Of a stretch of 13,289 nucleotides of DNA, positions 1-8,294 are shown one piece after another. The notes beneath the pieces were generated by a model. It did not search any database. It worked only from the letters and a program-made list of their open reading frames with translations, and was not told where the DNA came from. The stretch covers positions 1 to 13,289 of the forward strand of contig JAQIWT010000979.1 of assembly GCA_034696485.1 (NCBI GenBank). Direction: 5' to 3'. How positions within the stretch are numbered: position 1 is the stretch's first letter; the number at the start of each line of letters is the position of its first letter. Source of the stretch: Isohypsibius dastychi. Taxonomy: Eukaryota > Tardigrada > Eutardigrada > Parachela > Isohypsibiidae. A program made the translations under genes and the position numbers.

Positions 1-712
1 ATCCATATTAGATTAAAAATCTTACATGAATAAATTTGGATCTGGGAAGTGACCCAAGGGTACAAATCCAGATCCATGTTATTAAAAAAAACGTCATCAG
101 ACTACCATTTATCAGCAGATATTGTAGAATGTGCTCCCCCCTACGGGGGTGGACAAAACTTTTGAAAATAAATGTGATACCACCTAGTCTTGTCATACCA
201 GATCAGCCGTCAAATTCAAGCTTCCTTTGGTCGCACAGGGAAGAAAACTATAAAAAAACCATATTTACAAATAACAGCGCTCTGACTGGGTGAGAAGCGC
301 AGCAGAGACGGAAGATTCAACGGAATAACCACAACAATCCAGCAGGTCTCTCCTCGTCTCGCAAAATCAATAGCGCCTTCATCCAACATTGCAAAGCACT
401 GAAAACCTGAAAGACTAACCTGAATATGTATTCTGGAATCCTGAGTAATACTGAGGAATCAACAGGAAGAGTGCCAGAAACAAGGAAAAAGGAATCAAAA
501 TGTGGGAAAATCAACACCAGCTCCAGCTAGATCGGTGACTGAGTTTGAAAATTGTAAAATGACTTAATTTTGCGGTCCGCTTCCTCCGCATGGTAACGTG
601 CCCGCTTGGTCGTGCCAGACCCCACCCCCGAGAAGTCTGGACCCCTTGCTCGTCAGTGAACCGGGATATCTCGAAGATCAGCCTTGTAGCTTTCTATCCT
701 ATTGGGCCATAC
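1..712. other. Intergenic stretch, no gene seen
   Basis: No open frame here has the composition, signal peptide or splice structure of a gene. Visible items are a 9-bp inverted repeat, TGGATCTGG at 37-45 and CCAGATCCA at 68-76, and a short C5/G5 hairpin near 133-147. A TATAAAA-like string near 250 has no credible coding exon behind it; a 34-codon frame starting near 426 looks random. Confidence 0.5.
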
Positions 713-719
713 TATATAA
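713..719 (+). promoter_or_regulatory. TATA box of the eight-cysteine secreted protein gene
   Basis: TATATAA lies 100 bp upstream of the start codon at 819. Transcription would begin near 743, where the sequence reads TCATCAG, giving a 5' UTR of about 75 nt. The position fits a core promoter; there is no experimental support. Confidence 0.55.
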
Positions 720-818
720 TCCATCTGCTCAGTCCCAGATTTTTCATCAGAACTTTTAGCATCGCTTCTCACTAGCAAACTCCAAGGATTTATATCATCG
801 ACTCAATTCACTCTGAGC

Positions 819-1194
819 ATGTCGCGTATTCTCCTTGTCGTGGTTTTGATTGCAGTCCTCTCAGGTAAGACTGCTGCATCCATAATTCTCATTTCTTTTT
901 ATCGGTTTTCGACAACTTATCGAGAATATTTTTCTACTGTAGATAACACTGATTTTGATTCCAGGGGTCTGCGTGGAGGGATTGGAGAGATGTAATGGCG
1001 GGATATGCGGATGTTATGAGGGATGGTGTTGGGCCTATTTGTCGAGGGAATCAACGCTCGGTGATAAATGGTGCTACACTCAAGCAGTCGGAGAACCTCA
1101 TGGACTGGAGAAATGGTCGGCTTGCAAGTTTGATGGCAATTGCTATTGGGAGATGACCTGTGGAAATGACGTAACTCATACTGGATCTGGTTGA
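819..1194 (+). CDS. Small secreted eight-cysteine protein, two exons
   Basis: Exons are 819-864 and 965-1194, joined by a 100-bp phase-1 intron with donor TCAG|GTAAGA and acceptor TTCCAG|GGG. The join keeps the frame and gives 91 residues. Exon 1 encodes a hydrophobic signal peptide, MSRILLVVVLIAVLSG, and cleavage probably falls near residue 21. The mature part has eight cysteines, at residues 25, 30, 32, 37, 52, 69, 75 and 81 (C-x4-C-x-C-x4-C-x14-C-x16-C-x5-C-x5-C), and is rich in Trp (36, 38, 51, 66, 77). Typical strings are GCYEGWCWAY and DKWCYT. A TATA box lies upstream and an AATAAA starts 15 nt after the stop. It is presumably a disulfide-stabilised extracellular protein. I cannot assign a named family; the spacing is not the CS-alpha-beta pattern of the defensins farther right. 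Confidence 0.82.
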
Positions 1195-1208
1195 TTGATT
1201 TTTATTCT

Positions 1209-1214
1209 AATAAA
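1209..1214 (+). terminator. Polyadenylation signal AATAAA
   Basis: An exact AATAAA lies 15 nt after the TGA stop of the eight-cysteine secreted gene, and a TG/T-rich stretch follows at about 1240-1265. This is the expected arrangement for a short 3' UTR. Confidence 0.7.
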
Positions 1215-1610
1215 TTCCAAATGTATGCTAGAGTATTGCTGTCGATTTTTGTGGGACTGTGTTTTTAACAAAGCCATGAGACAATTAAAATGTAAACGGG
1301 TGATAACAAAACGGAAACTCCAGTTGGAAATCGGGAAATAACGTGAGAAGATTCTTAACTAGCAAACTTTCAGTAGGACAGCTACGGCTGTATTAACTGG
1401 TTATTTTTTGAAAATCTTCGCTGAAAGGTCCGTGAACTTTACTTGAAGTCAGTTTCCCACACGGTGCAATGTAAACCGGGGAATTGAATCAAAAAGACAG
1501 CTTGTCACTCCAAAAACATCATTATTGTATGATGAAGAACTCAGCTCAGCAAGAGGAGTCACCCGAACTGTATTTGACTGAAGTTGTCACAAACCTTTGG
1601 GTCAACCATT
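1215..1610. other. Intergenic spacer, nothing recognised
   Basis: No credible coding frame, RNA gene or repeat is visible between the poly(A) signal of the first gene and the target duplication of the first transposon. Confidence 0.5.
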
Positions 1611-1618
1611 GTCTAAGG
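1611..1618. repeat. Left target site duplication GTCTAAGG
   Basis: Identical to 2485-2492. With two further bases (TA) the match reaches 10 bp, but the 8-bp choice leaves symmetrical inverted ends. Confidence 0.8.
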
Positions 1619-2484
1619 TATGGAAAGTGAAACGCAAAGTGAACGTGAACGCAAGAACGAACGCGTTGCAACTTGAACCGAACTTGGGACAAGCGCAAGT
1701 TATGACGTTATTGAGGCGTCGTAACGTTATTGGTACGTTCCACCGTTACAGGCATGTTTCTACGTTATCAGCGTTCGAAGCATACATTAAGCGTTTTTTT
1801 TGGCGAAAAACCCCGAAGGTTGACCAGAAACCACATTTTTTGGTCAGAATTGGTCGGTTCTGGCCTCATGGGGCCTGAAAACTTAACGGCCGGATAATTT
1901 TGGATCTTTGGCCCCACATAAGCTAACACAAATTTTCCCAAATAAGAAGTTTTTGCCGCGGGCCTCATATAGTTTAAAACCTACACCACTGGTTATCTTG
2001 GGATTGCAAAAGTCTACAGGGAAGGCAAGCGCTTTCTTCTTTCGGTTTTCTCAAAAGGTCCGCTTTGTCCACAAGAATCGCCAAACTGGCACATCTTGAA
2101 TCTTAACAAATGATATACAAGAGAAATGGATATCTATGCTAGCGCAATGAGTGATTAAACACGACATTCTGATGAATTATCCACATATTAGAGTCACTTG
2201 TGCAGATTGTCACCGCATGTTTTTTGCAAAGTTTTGATTTTGAGTCATAGTTTATGCGATTTCTGATTCAGAAGAAGACGGAGTTTGTAATGCTGAAACA
2301 ATTTCTTATCTCTGAAATACGTGTGGTCAGTTAATAAGCTGTGGACTGTATCGAGAACGCCGGAACAAATGCATAACGTGCATAACGTTCAGTAACGCCA
2401 TAACGTGCCACAACTTGCGGAACTTGAACGTGAACCGAACGTGAACCGAACGTCAGGCTGATTCTTCACGTTTCACTTTCCGTA
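1619..2484. mobile_element. Non-autonomous DNA transposon, 866 bp, hAT-like
   Basis: The left end reads TATGGAAAGTGAAACG (1619-1634). The right end (2469-2484), on the other strand, reads TACGGAAAGTGAAACG. These are 16-bp terminal inverted repeats with one mismatch. The 8-bp string GTCTAAGG flanks both sides, at 1611-1618 and 2485-2492, as a target site duplication. Just inside each end are clusters of AACG-type words (for example AACGTGAACG, and GAACCGAACG near 2430), resembling the subterminal transposase-binding repeats of hAT elements. No transposase frame is present, so it must be moved in trans. The hAT assignment rests on the 8-bp duplication and the subterminal repeats; the end sequence itself is not one I recognise. 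Confidence 0.85.
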
Positions 2485-2492
2485 GTCTAAGG
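2485..2492. repeat. Right target site duplication GTCTAAGG
   Basis: Second copy of the 8-bp duplication flanking the 866-bp element. Removing the element and one copy would restore a continuous ...CCATTGTCTAAGGTATTGC... sequence. Confidence 0.8.
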
Positions 2493-2813
2493 TATTGCTC
2501 CTCAGCTCAATGTAGACATGTCGTGCTGTATTCTGATTGGACTTTTGGCACACGGTTCTGCTGTTTCTTTCTTGGCCATTGCCGTAACTTGTTCGACAAT
2601 GCACTAAATTTTTGAATCTACGACATGAAATCAGTGGCATTCCGATTCGGTAGTTGATCGCTGTTTGTCTCTAAGATTTGCAGATAGCAGTTCAAGTTTC
2701 GATCAGATAGCAACGCCATTCCCGTTTGAGCCACTTTTGCCTCTGCACTTAAACGCGCGTTCAACAATAACTTCCTATCGGCGGCAAGACTTTCTTCCAA
2801 ATAGAATTTGAAC
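2493..2813. other. Upstream region of the PAN-like gene
   Basis: No clear TATA box is seen. A 29-codon frame opens at 2518 with a hydrophobic, leader-like start, but it ends at a stop with no convincing splice donor. The region between the transposon end and the start codon at 2814 must hold the 5' UTR and probably the promoter of the PAN-like gene. Confidence 0.4.
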
Positions 2814-3601
2814 ATGTGGATCTTGTTGTTTTTGTCATATCTACTTGGAATGAGCGCAGGAAGTACACCGTTACCAGTGAGTCGAGCGGACCATGACTAC
2901 TCTTTTGCTGATGAGGATGGACCACCACCTCCAATTCCCTGTGGCGAGTGTAAGATGTCTCGTCTGACATAAAATAGTTCATAGAGATATAATTACGTAT
3001 TTCAATAGATTCCAATCCCAAGGTTATTTTGAAAAAGGTAAGTATCAGCGGTTACGAGCCTGGTGATCTTTGGACGCTGCCTGTGGCCGATCGGGAATTA
3101 TGCACGCGTGTATGTCGTCAAGTCCCACAATGCAACGTGGTTCTTATGGACTTTGGTCCGGAGAAGCGGTGTTCGGGAGAAAAAGAATTAAAAAAGTTTC
3201 CGGTGTTGTGAATCTTCCAACAGCAGAGTTCCACGAAACAATTATTCTGTCGGACATTATGGCAGATCATTCTGAACCTCGAGTATCTTATTCGGGTTCG
3301 GGAAAGGTACAGATTTCCAGATGAGAATATCTGCTCAAGCAGAAACTGGTGGTTTGTTGTCTAGCGCTTGCTCTATGTGGAAGGATTTGTTTTCAACGTC
3401 GGGACCGACGTTTTCCCTCGACTCGCAACTACGAATGTTCGAACATGTGTGACAAAGTGTGTATCAACGGAAAACTGCGACACAGTCATGATCAATCCAT
3501 GCCACAATTATTGTGTCGGCAAAAAATCAAAAAAGATTAAGATGGTTTACAAATGCACAGGTGACTGTTGTCTTCAGGTCTTCTTTTCTGATCCAAAATG
3601 A
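2814..3601 (+). CDS. Secreted protein with two tandem PAN/apple-like modules, three exons
   Basis: Exons are 2814-2949, 3009-3202 and 3365-3601. Intron 1 (59 bp) is phase 1, with donor GTAAGA and acceptor AATAG. Intron 2 (162 bp) is phase 0, with a weak donor CCG|GTGTTG and a good acceptor TTGTCTAG. The product has 188 residues. A signal peptide, MWILLFLSYLLGMSAG, is followed by an acidic, proline-rich linker ending in PPPPIPC. Two modules follow. Module 1 has C77-x3-C81-x5-C87 and module 2 has C138-x3-C142-x5-C148; the shared spacing and the aligned strings LCTRVC and TCVTKC indicate an internal duplication. More cysteines lie at 100, 156, 160, 174, 178 and 179. C-x3-C-x5-C within such a module is typical of PAN/apple domains, which bind proteins or carbohydrates outside the cell. 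Exon 1 and module identity are firm; the exon 2 to exon 3 join is the weak point. Confidence 0.7.
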
Positions 3602-3918
3602 TCCTTTTTTTGAGTTGACACTGTGAACAGTTGCTTTGCTCAAAATAGACCCACACTTGCGTTTGTTACATCCTCAACGGCTGCAATTCAAGCTTGACCG
3701 AGCTATGGGAATGGTTCTAGACAAACCGTCTCTGACCCAGACTACCCCCCCCCCCCCCCCTTGTGAGATGTATACCTGTAACCTGTTGCTGTATACCTGT
3801 CATGCATGAAACTCACAACTGGTCCACCCCGTGTTCTACATTGTCTTGAGAAACGCTTGCGCGACAAACTGCATTGAATCTGCATTGAAACTGTATGGTC
3901 AGCAATTATTCTGACCTA
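3602..3918. other. Spacer with a 16-base poly-C tract
   Basis: This stretch follows the PAN-like gene; no exact AATAAA is seen, only AATAGA near 3645. It holds a C16 homopolymer at 3745-3760 and two copies of TGTATACCTGT, near 3769 and 3790. No gene is visible. Confidence 0.5.
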
Positions 3919-3926
3919 CTCGCATC
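3919..3926. repeat. Left target site duplication CTCGCATC
   Basis: Identical to 4300-4307 and directly abutting the inverted repeat of the 373-bp element. Confidence 0.88.
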
Positions 3927-4299
3927 TATACATGGAATAGCCAAGCCAAGAAACTTTTGGCCGCGGCCAAAGAAATTCTTGGCTGCGGGAAAATGAAATT
4001 TTTCGCATCAAGTCTCGTACTTAATACATCATATATTCATGATTTCTAAAATCTAACAATCTACCACGCGAATTCAGGGGATTGGAGCGGAGTTGGCGTG
4101 CCTTTCCACAGCAAAAACCAAAACATCACTAAACGCGTTTTTTTTCAAGAAACGTAACTCAGGGTAGGGCAGGGACAGATCTTGAGGTGAAAACTAAGTG
4201 AAATTTCAGTGAAACTCAGGCGAAAAGTTCCATTTTCCCCCGGCCAAGAATTTCGTTGGCCGCGGCCAAAAGTCTCTTGGCTTGGCTATTCCATGTATA
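3927..4299. mobile_element. MITE, 373 bp, with 80-bp terminal inverted repeats
   Basis: The left arm, 3927-4006, and the reverse complement of the right arm, 4220-4299, start TATACATGGAATAGCCAAGC and match at 74 of 80 positions by my count, with no gaps. The direct repeat CTCGCATC flanks the element. Each arm contains the self-complementary core GGCCGCGGCC, so the arms can fold both on themselves and with each other. The central 213 bp has no coding frame. This is a classic non-autonomous miniature inverted-repeat element. The 8-bp duplication suggests the hAT superfamily, but the ends do not resemble the 866-bp element, so a different transposase family is implied. Confidence 0.92.
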
Positions 4300-4307
4300 C
4301 TCGCATC
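4300..4307. repeat. Right target site duplication CTCGCATC
   Basis: Second copy of the 8-bp duplication that flanks the 373-bp MITE. Confidence 0.88.
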
Positions 4308-4710
4308 GATGAAGTTTTATAATCTAAACAAAAATTTCGATAACTGACGACGTTCTGAAATACGTGATGCAGCGGAAGGTTTTCCAAATTGTTGTTTTAA
4401 ATTACCGTTTGCTCGAGCCATATTTAAAACTGATCTGACACGGAAACGTGATCGGGTTAAAGTGTGCTTTCTGCTGACGTGACCAATCCCACGAGAATGT
4501 CGAACAAACAGGACGCTCGCTCGTCATCCTGTCATTTTTAATTCCGCTTCAAAGTGCATTCGTTAATAATGGATGTTTTCGGGATCAAAACCACCGCTGA
4601 TTACAAGCTGAGCATATATATAAAATAATTTCACAATCTAGCTGCCACAATCTTCATAACAAATGCGCAAGCAAGCGTGAACTAATCAGCCTGATATAGC
4701 TGCTCTAGCT
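4308..4710. other. Intergenic spacer between the MITE and the GPCR 3' end
   Basis: No coding frame is supported. The region is moderately AT-rich with an ATATATATAAA string near 4615. It lies past the probable poly(A) site of the minus-strand receptor gene. Confidence 0.4.
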
Positions 4711-4716
4711 TTTAAT
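4711..4716 (-). terminator. Probable polyadenylation signal ATTAAA of the GPCR gene
   Basis: ATTAAA on the minus strand lies about 137 nt after the TAA stop of the receptor gene. It is the common variant of AATAAA; no exact AATAAA is closer. Confidence 0.4.
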
Positions 4717-4852
4717 GAGAGGTCATGCGGTCTTCCAAAAACAAGCAGAAAAACAAACTCCGGTGCGTGACGATCCGTATGACAACAACACATGCCCCTG
4801 ATGCCAACATTCCGAAAACGTGGTGGATTATTCTTTTTCCAGAGCTTATCCC

Positions 4853-7467
4853 TTACAATTTCACGTCTGGAATATTGTTCGAGTCAATCGGTCTGATTCG
4901 TGATCGCGAAGCATCAGACATCTGATCAATACTGTTGTTCTTCAGCGATCCATTACCCCTTACGCGACTGACGAACGACTTGAGTCCAACTCGGTAATCC
5001 TCGTTCATCGAAAGGAAGAAGATCTGCAACAAATATGACTTAGAGATTATATTGCAATTTTGACCCGGAGATCTTACGGGATTCGCTGAATAACCACAAA
5101 TTAAAGCCGTCAGCATCCAATATGATGCATACGGATGACCCGAAGTAATTTCCGGGAATGAGGAGAAGATTAGTGGGCTGGGGAGATATGTCAAAATATG
5201 CCATAAGTATGATGAAAAAAGAACTTTAACCAGCGTGAATCTTCGAAGTCGAGCTCGATTGGCTTTCTGCGTCTGTTTGGACATTGGGAAGACCGCATTG
5301 CGTCTAGCGAGAATCTTCACGTTGACGACTATAGTTGTGTAAATGACCCCCTTGGATAACATCGGAATATAAGCTCCCACGGTCGCCCAGACCACGATTT
5401 GGCGGGAATTTTCGTTTGGAATTGGAATACAGTCTTGTTCGGGGAGCCAGTCATGGTTACCGGTTAGAAATGGGAGGTTATTGGTCAGACCGATGATCCA
5501 TGCCAGGATGGTCATACTAACGACCGCTTTTCGAGATGACCATTTTTCGTAAGCGTGTGGGAGAAGAATGGCGACAAATCGGTTGATGGATAAGAGACAG
5601 GCTGACCAATAGCCGGCGTTGATGGTGCTATAGAAGATGTAGGCTATGGAGGGGCAGTGAAGAGTTTGGACGTGGTAGAAGAAGCTGTGAAGCCGGGCGA
5701 TGACAAGAATCGGATATTGAATGGAACATAAAGTCCATTCTAATATGAAAAGATGACCCAACAGGATTCCTGTACCTACGAGAATATTGGCGATTATCTC
5801 GAGATGATGATGAATGAATTATAAATTTAGAGCTCATTAGGCAACCTCATGTGATAAAATCGCAGATCATCTGGGTTGGTAAGGATTTTGTAAGAGGATG
5901 ATTTACCAGATTTTGGAGATGACTACGGAATGAACGAGAAACACGAAACCCACGTGATCTCGGAGGTCACATTTTTGCTCTTATTTGATTCACATTCAAT
6001 ATAATTGAAATTAATGTTCAGCAGATCAGGGTTCGATAGGCTTGCATGAAAGCTTAACAACCAAACAATAGTTTACGTTTTCCCCGCTATCCCATTTGAG
6101 GGGAATCGCGACTCAAACTCCCACCCTTGTCATCAGTTCGTAGATGTACGGAACGAAGTCTAGTAGAAATGGTTTACTGGTTTTGATGACGATCATGCAA
6201 GCTGATACATGGCGAATAACCTGACGAAATTAACCGCTCTGCATCGGCCTGTGCAATTGCTTGAAAGGCGACACAAATGTGAGCTCAATCCGTTCATATT
6301 ACACGTAACATGAAACAGTTTTAAGATGCTAATTACAGAATGTTTTTGTGGGAATGTTTACCAGGAACCGTTTTTATTAGCACAAAGAAATCGATTTTCT
6401 TGTGCTCTTGATGCAAAATGCCTTGTGAATGTATTTTTCAATTTGATCGGAAAGATTGTCAACCTTGATCACCCATATGTCGATGCCGATCTGAATGCAA
6501 ATTAAGAAAGATGATGAATCACGAAAGCGGTCCTTCTCTATAAATACACTGCACGCACACTATCGGGCATTTTCTGCGAATTGAATTACATCTGCTTTTT
6601 ACCCTGGTTTCTACCTTGACCTCCGGAAATATTACTCAAGAGCTATAAAGAAATGTCTGTGCAGTGTGCAGCCCCAACTCACGCAGCCCCACTCGTGACG
6701 GAGGATTTCTACTCTTTAATAATATAAATGAAATCATGGTAAAACCCTTGATTCAGAACGTGTTGACAGCTAGTTTGCCGCTAATTAGACTGAATTTCAT
6801 TGGAGCTATCTTTTTGAAATATTTAAGAAATCCATTGGAATATCACAACTTGAAAATGGATTTGTGCGGAACTCTGCTCTGGAAATTCAGTCCTCTTTTC
6901 GGAATCGAGGCAAGTATATTCAAATACAAACATGCTCCGGGCCTATCCAACACGTTTTGTTGTGGTTGCATTGATGGATAAAAACGTGTCATAACAAAAT
7001 GGTTTGCATTTATTCGAGATTGACCATGCGTTTGCAGTTTGGACTGATTATATTTTGAAGTCAAAATCACAAAACTGTGATCGGTCGATCCTAATCATCT
7101 TTGAATGATATCGTTTAGATTGTGAATGATGATTGCAGGTTAAGAAATGGTCTCGAGATCAAGCCTGGGGCCATTTACCACTATTAACCCAGTCTTTAAG
7201 AATCACGATGTTAATCACGGTCAGTTCACGAAAATGCCCCGGTATATTTCTTAGCGTTTATTCAAAATATTATATCTCATCAAGAAAACAATTTAAAAAA
7301 CGGTAATGTACAGTACCTGATCGGCCTTGAGGATCCCGCAACGAGATGAATATAAGCAAAGCATACAGCATCCCACCAACAACGCATATCAACATGGTGA
7401 ACACAAACCATGCTAAAAAGGCTTCCGTTGATGGTTGATGGGAAAACGTCAAATTTGAGGAATTCAT
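4853..7467 (-). CDS. Rhodopsin-like (class A) 7-TM G-protein-coupled receptor, three exons
   Basis: Minus-strand exons are 7467-7317, 5769-5078 and 5023-4853. Intron 1 (1547 bp, phase 1) has donor TCAG|GTACTG and acceptor TACAG|GA. Intron 2 (54 bp, phase 0) has donor GTAAGA and acceptor GTTGCAG. The product is 337 residues. The N-terminus has two glycosylation sequons (NSS, NLT). TM1 spans about 16-43, TM2 about 52-74 with E61 at the usual Asp2.50 site, TM3 about 90-118, TM4 about 133-152, TM5 about 175-204 with P186, TM6 about 228-252 and TM7 about 265-285. C89 and C164 should form the conserved disulfide. C89 lies exactly 25 residues before R114 of NRF, which replaces DRY. TM7 ends NP|IFF, split by intron 2, in place of NPxxY; helix 8 follows. 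An alternative upstream ATG at 7584 is unlikely because the TATA box lies between it and 7467. The ligand is unknown. Confidence 0.88.
5024..5077 (-). other. 54-bp phase-0 intron inside the NPxxY motif
   Basis: It is bounded by GTAAGA and TTGCAG on the minus strand. It is a multiple of three and contains no in-frame stop, so it reads through as 18 codons if retained. Removal restores the TM7 ending NPIFF, which fixes the splice. Confidence 0.85.
6539..6546 (+). promoter_or_regulatory. TATA-like box inside the GPCR intron, plus strand
   Basis: TATAAATA is followed after about 30 bp by a pyrimidine/purine start-like region (ACTATCGGGCATTTT), and by an ATG at 6653. It looks like a core promoter but leads to no well-supported gene. 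Confidence 0.3.
6736..6981 (+). CDS. Doubtful 81-residue open frame in the GPCR intron
   Basis: The frame opens with ATG at 6736 and ends with TAA at 6981. The frame stays open upstream to a stop at 6646-6648 but has no earlier ATG. The predicted protein is hydrophobic near its start (VLTASLPLIRLNFIGAIFL) and ends with a cysteine-rich CCGC string. A separate 24-codon frame starts at the nearer ATG, 6653. I do not recognise the protein, and no splice pattern links these pieces. It could be a chance frame in intronic sequence; the TATA-like box at 6539 is the only reason to list it. Confidence 0.2.
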   Translation: MVKPLIQNVLTASLPLIRLNFIGAIFLKYLRNPLEYHNLKMDLCGTLLWKFSPLFGIEASIFKYKHAPGLSNTFCCGCIDG

Positions 7468-7524
7468 GTCGCCAACATCCGATTCCGAAACGGTGCACGT
7501 TGATCTTGTGAGTGACTTATCAGT

Positions 7525-7533
7525 CTTTATATA
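7525..7533 (-). promoter_or_regulatory. TATA box of the GPCR gene
   Basis: The minus strand reads TATATAAAG. Transcription would start near 7500, about 35 nt before the ATG at 7467. This placement decides the start codon, since the alternative ATG at 7584 lies upstream of the box. Confidence 0.65.
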
Positions 7534-8264
7534 CCGATAAACACGGGATGAAAGATTGCGTGCCTTCAGAGGATTATGTTCCAAAATGCGTCCACCTTAT
7601 TGTTTTGATTAACATGCGGTGAATGTGATTGGTAGACAAACGTTGCAAAAATGATGCATGCTTTGTAATCCGTGACATTTGTAATCGACTGCGTCTTGTA
7701 CCGCAGTTAAATAACAAATTTATTGCCGCTTTTCATCCTCCTTTTCATCCCATGAAATGTCCCCTTAAGCGACCCGTGTAAAGCTGATTTTATTTTTAAT
7801 AGTGTGATCCTATTCAGAAAATGGGATCGTAATGTTGTGCATAGTGTAGGTGGAGGTCATTTGCACTATGGGGAAAACTCTCGTGCCACACACGTTAAAC
7901 ATTCTCAATGGATGAATGCAGCTGTGTTAACTGCAGTGAGGCATGTCATTCACACCTACGGACTGATGGAGAGGAAACCATGTCGACTTCAAAACAACAT
8001 GTTATGAATTTTGAAGCTTGTTTTTGGGGAGGTTTATAGTCGGAATGTCCTGAATGACGATGAATTGACTATTTCACATCTTATTAGTTCTTTTCGCCTC
8101 TAACCAATTACTGTACCACCTCAAACAACTTGTTTGATTTTTTTTTCATTTGTACATCTGCGTTTCAATATTTTAATGTGTTTGTGACAACAACTTTAAT
8201 GAGCTGATCGAATCTCTGTTCCTGGTCTTCAACATCCTGTGAACTAGCCTGGCCAAACGCACCA
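7534..8264. other. Intergenic region, no supported gene
   Basis: A 67-codon frame at 7804-8007 on the plus strand lacks a good start, signal peptide or recognisable motif, and I treat it as chance. Upstream control elements of the minus-strand GPCR gene are expected in the left part. Confidence 0.4.
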
Positions 8265-8294
8265 GGATAAAACCGATATTGCGTATGACAGCCA

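Larger units (their letters stand above)
5770..7316 (-). other. GPCR intron 1 (1547 bp)
   Basis: It joins the exon carrying TM1 to the one carrying TM2-TM7. Both sites are phase 1, and the split codon is restored as Gly51. The intron is roughly 29 times longer than intron 2. On the opposite strand it contains a TATA-like box and an 81-codon open frame (6539-6981), listed separately. Nothing else in it is recognisable. Confidence 0.8.

Noticed and set aside
1597-2099. Open frames within the 866-bp element
   Set aside because: Short, overlapping and without transposase motifs; they straddle the target duplication or lie in repeat sequence.
3745-3760. C16 homopolymer as a functional element
   Set aside because: Long C tracts are common microsatellite-like noise and are error-prone in assemblies; nothing around it suggests a role.
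7468-7584. N-terminal extension of the GPCR from an ATG at 7584
   Set aside because: The TATA box lies between this ATG and the one at 7467, so the extension would not be transcribed; it is also not hydrophobic enough for a leader.
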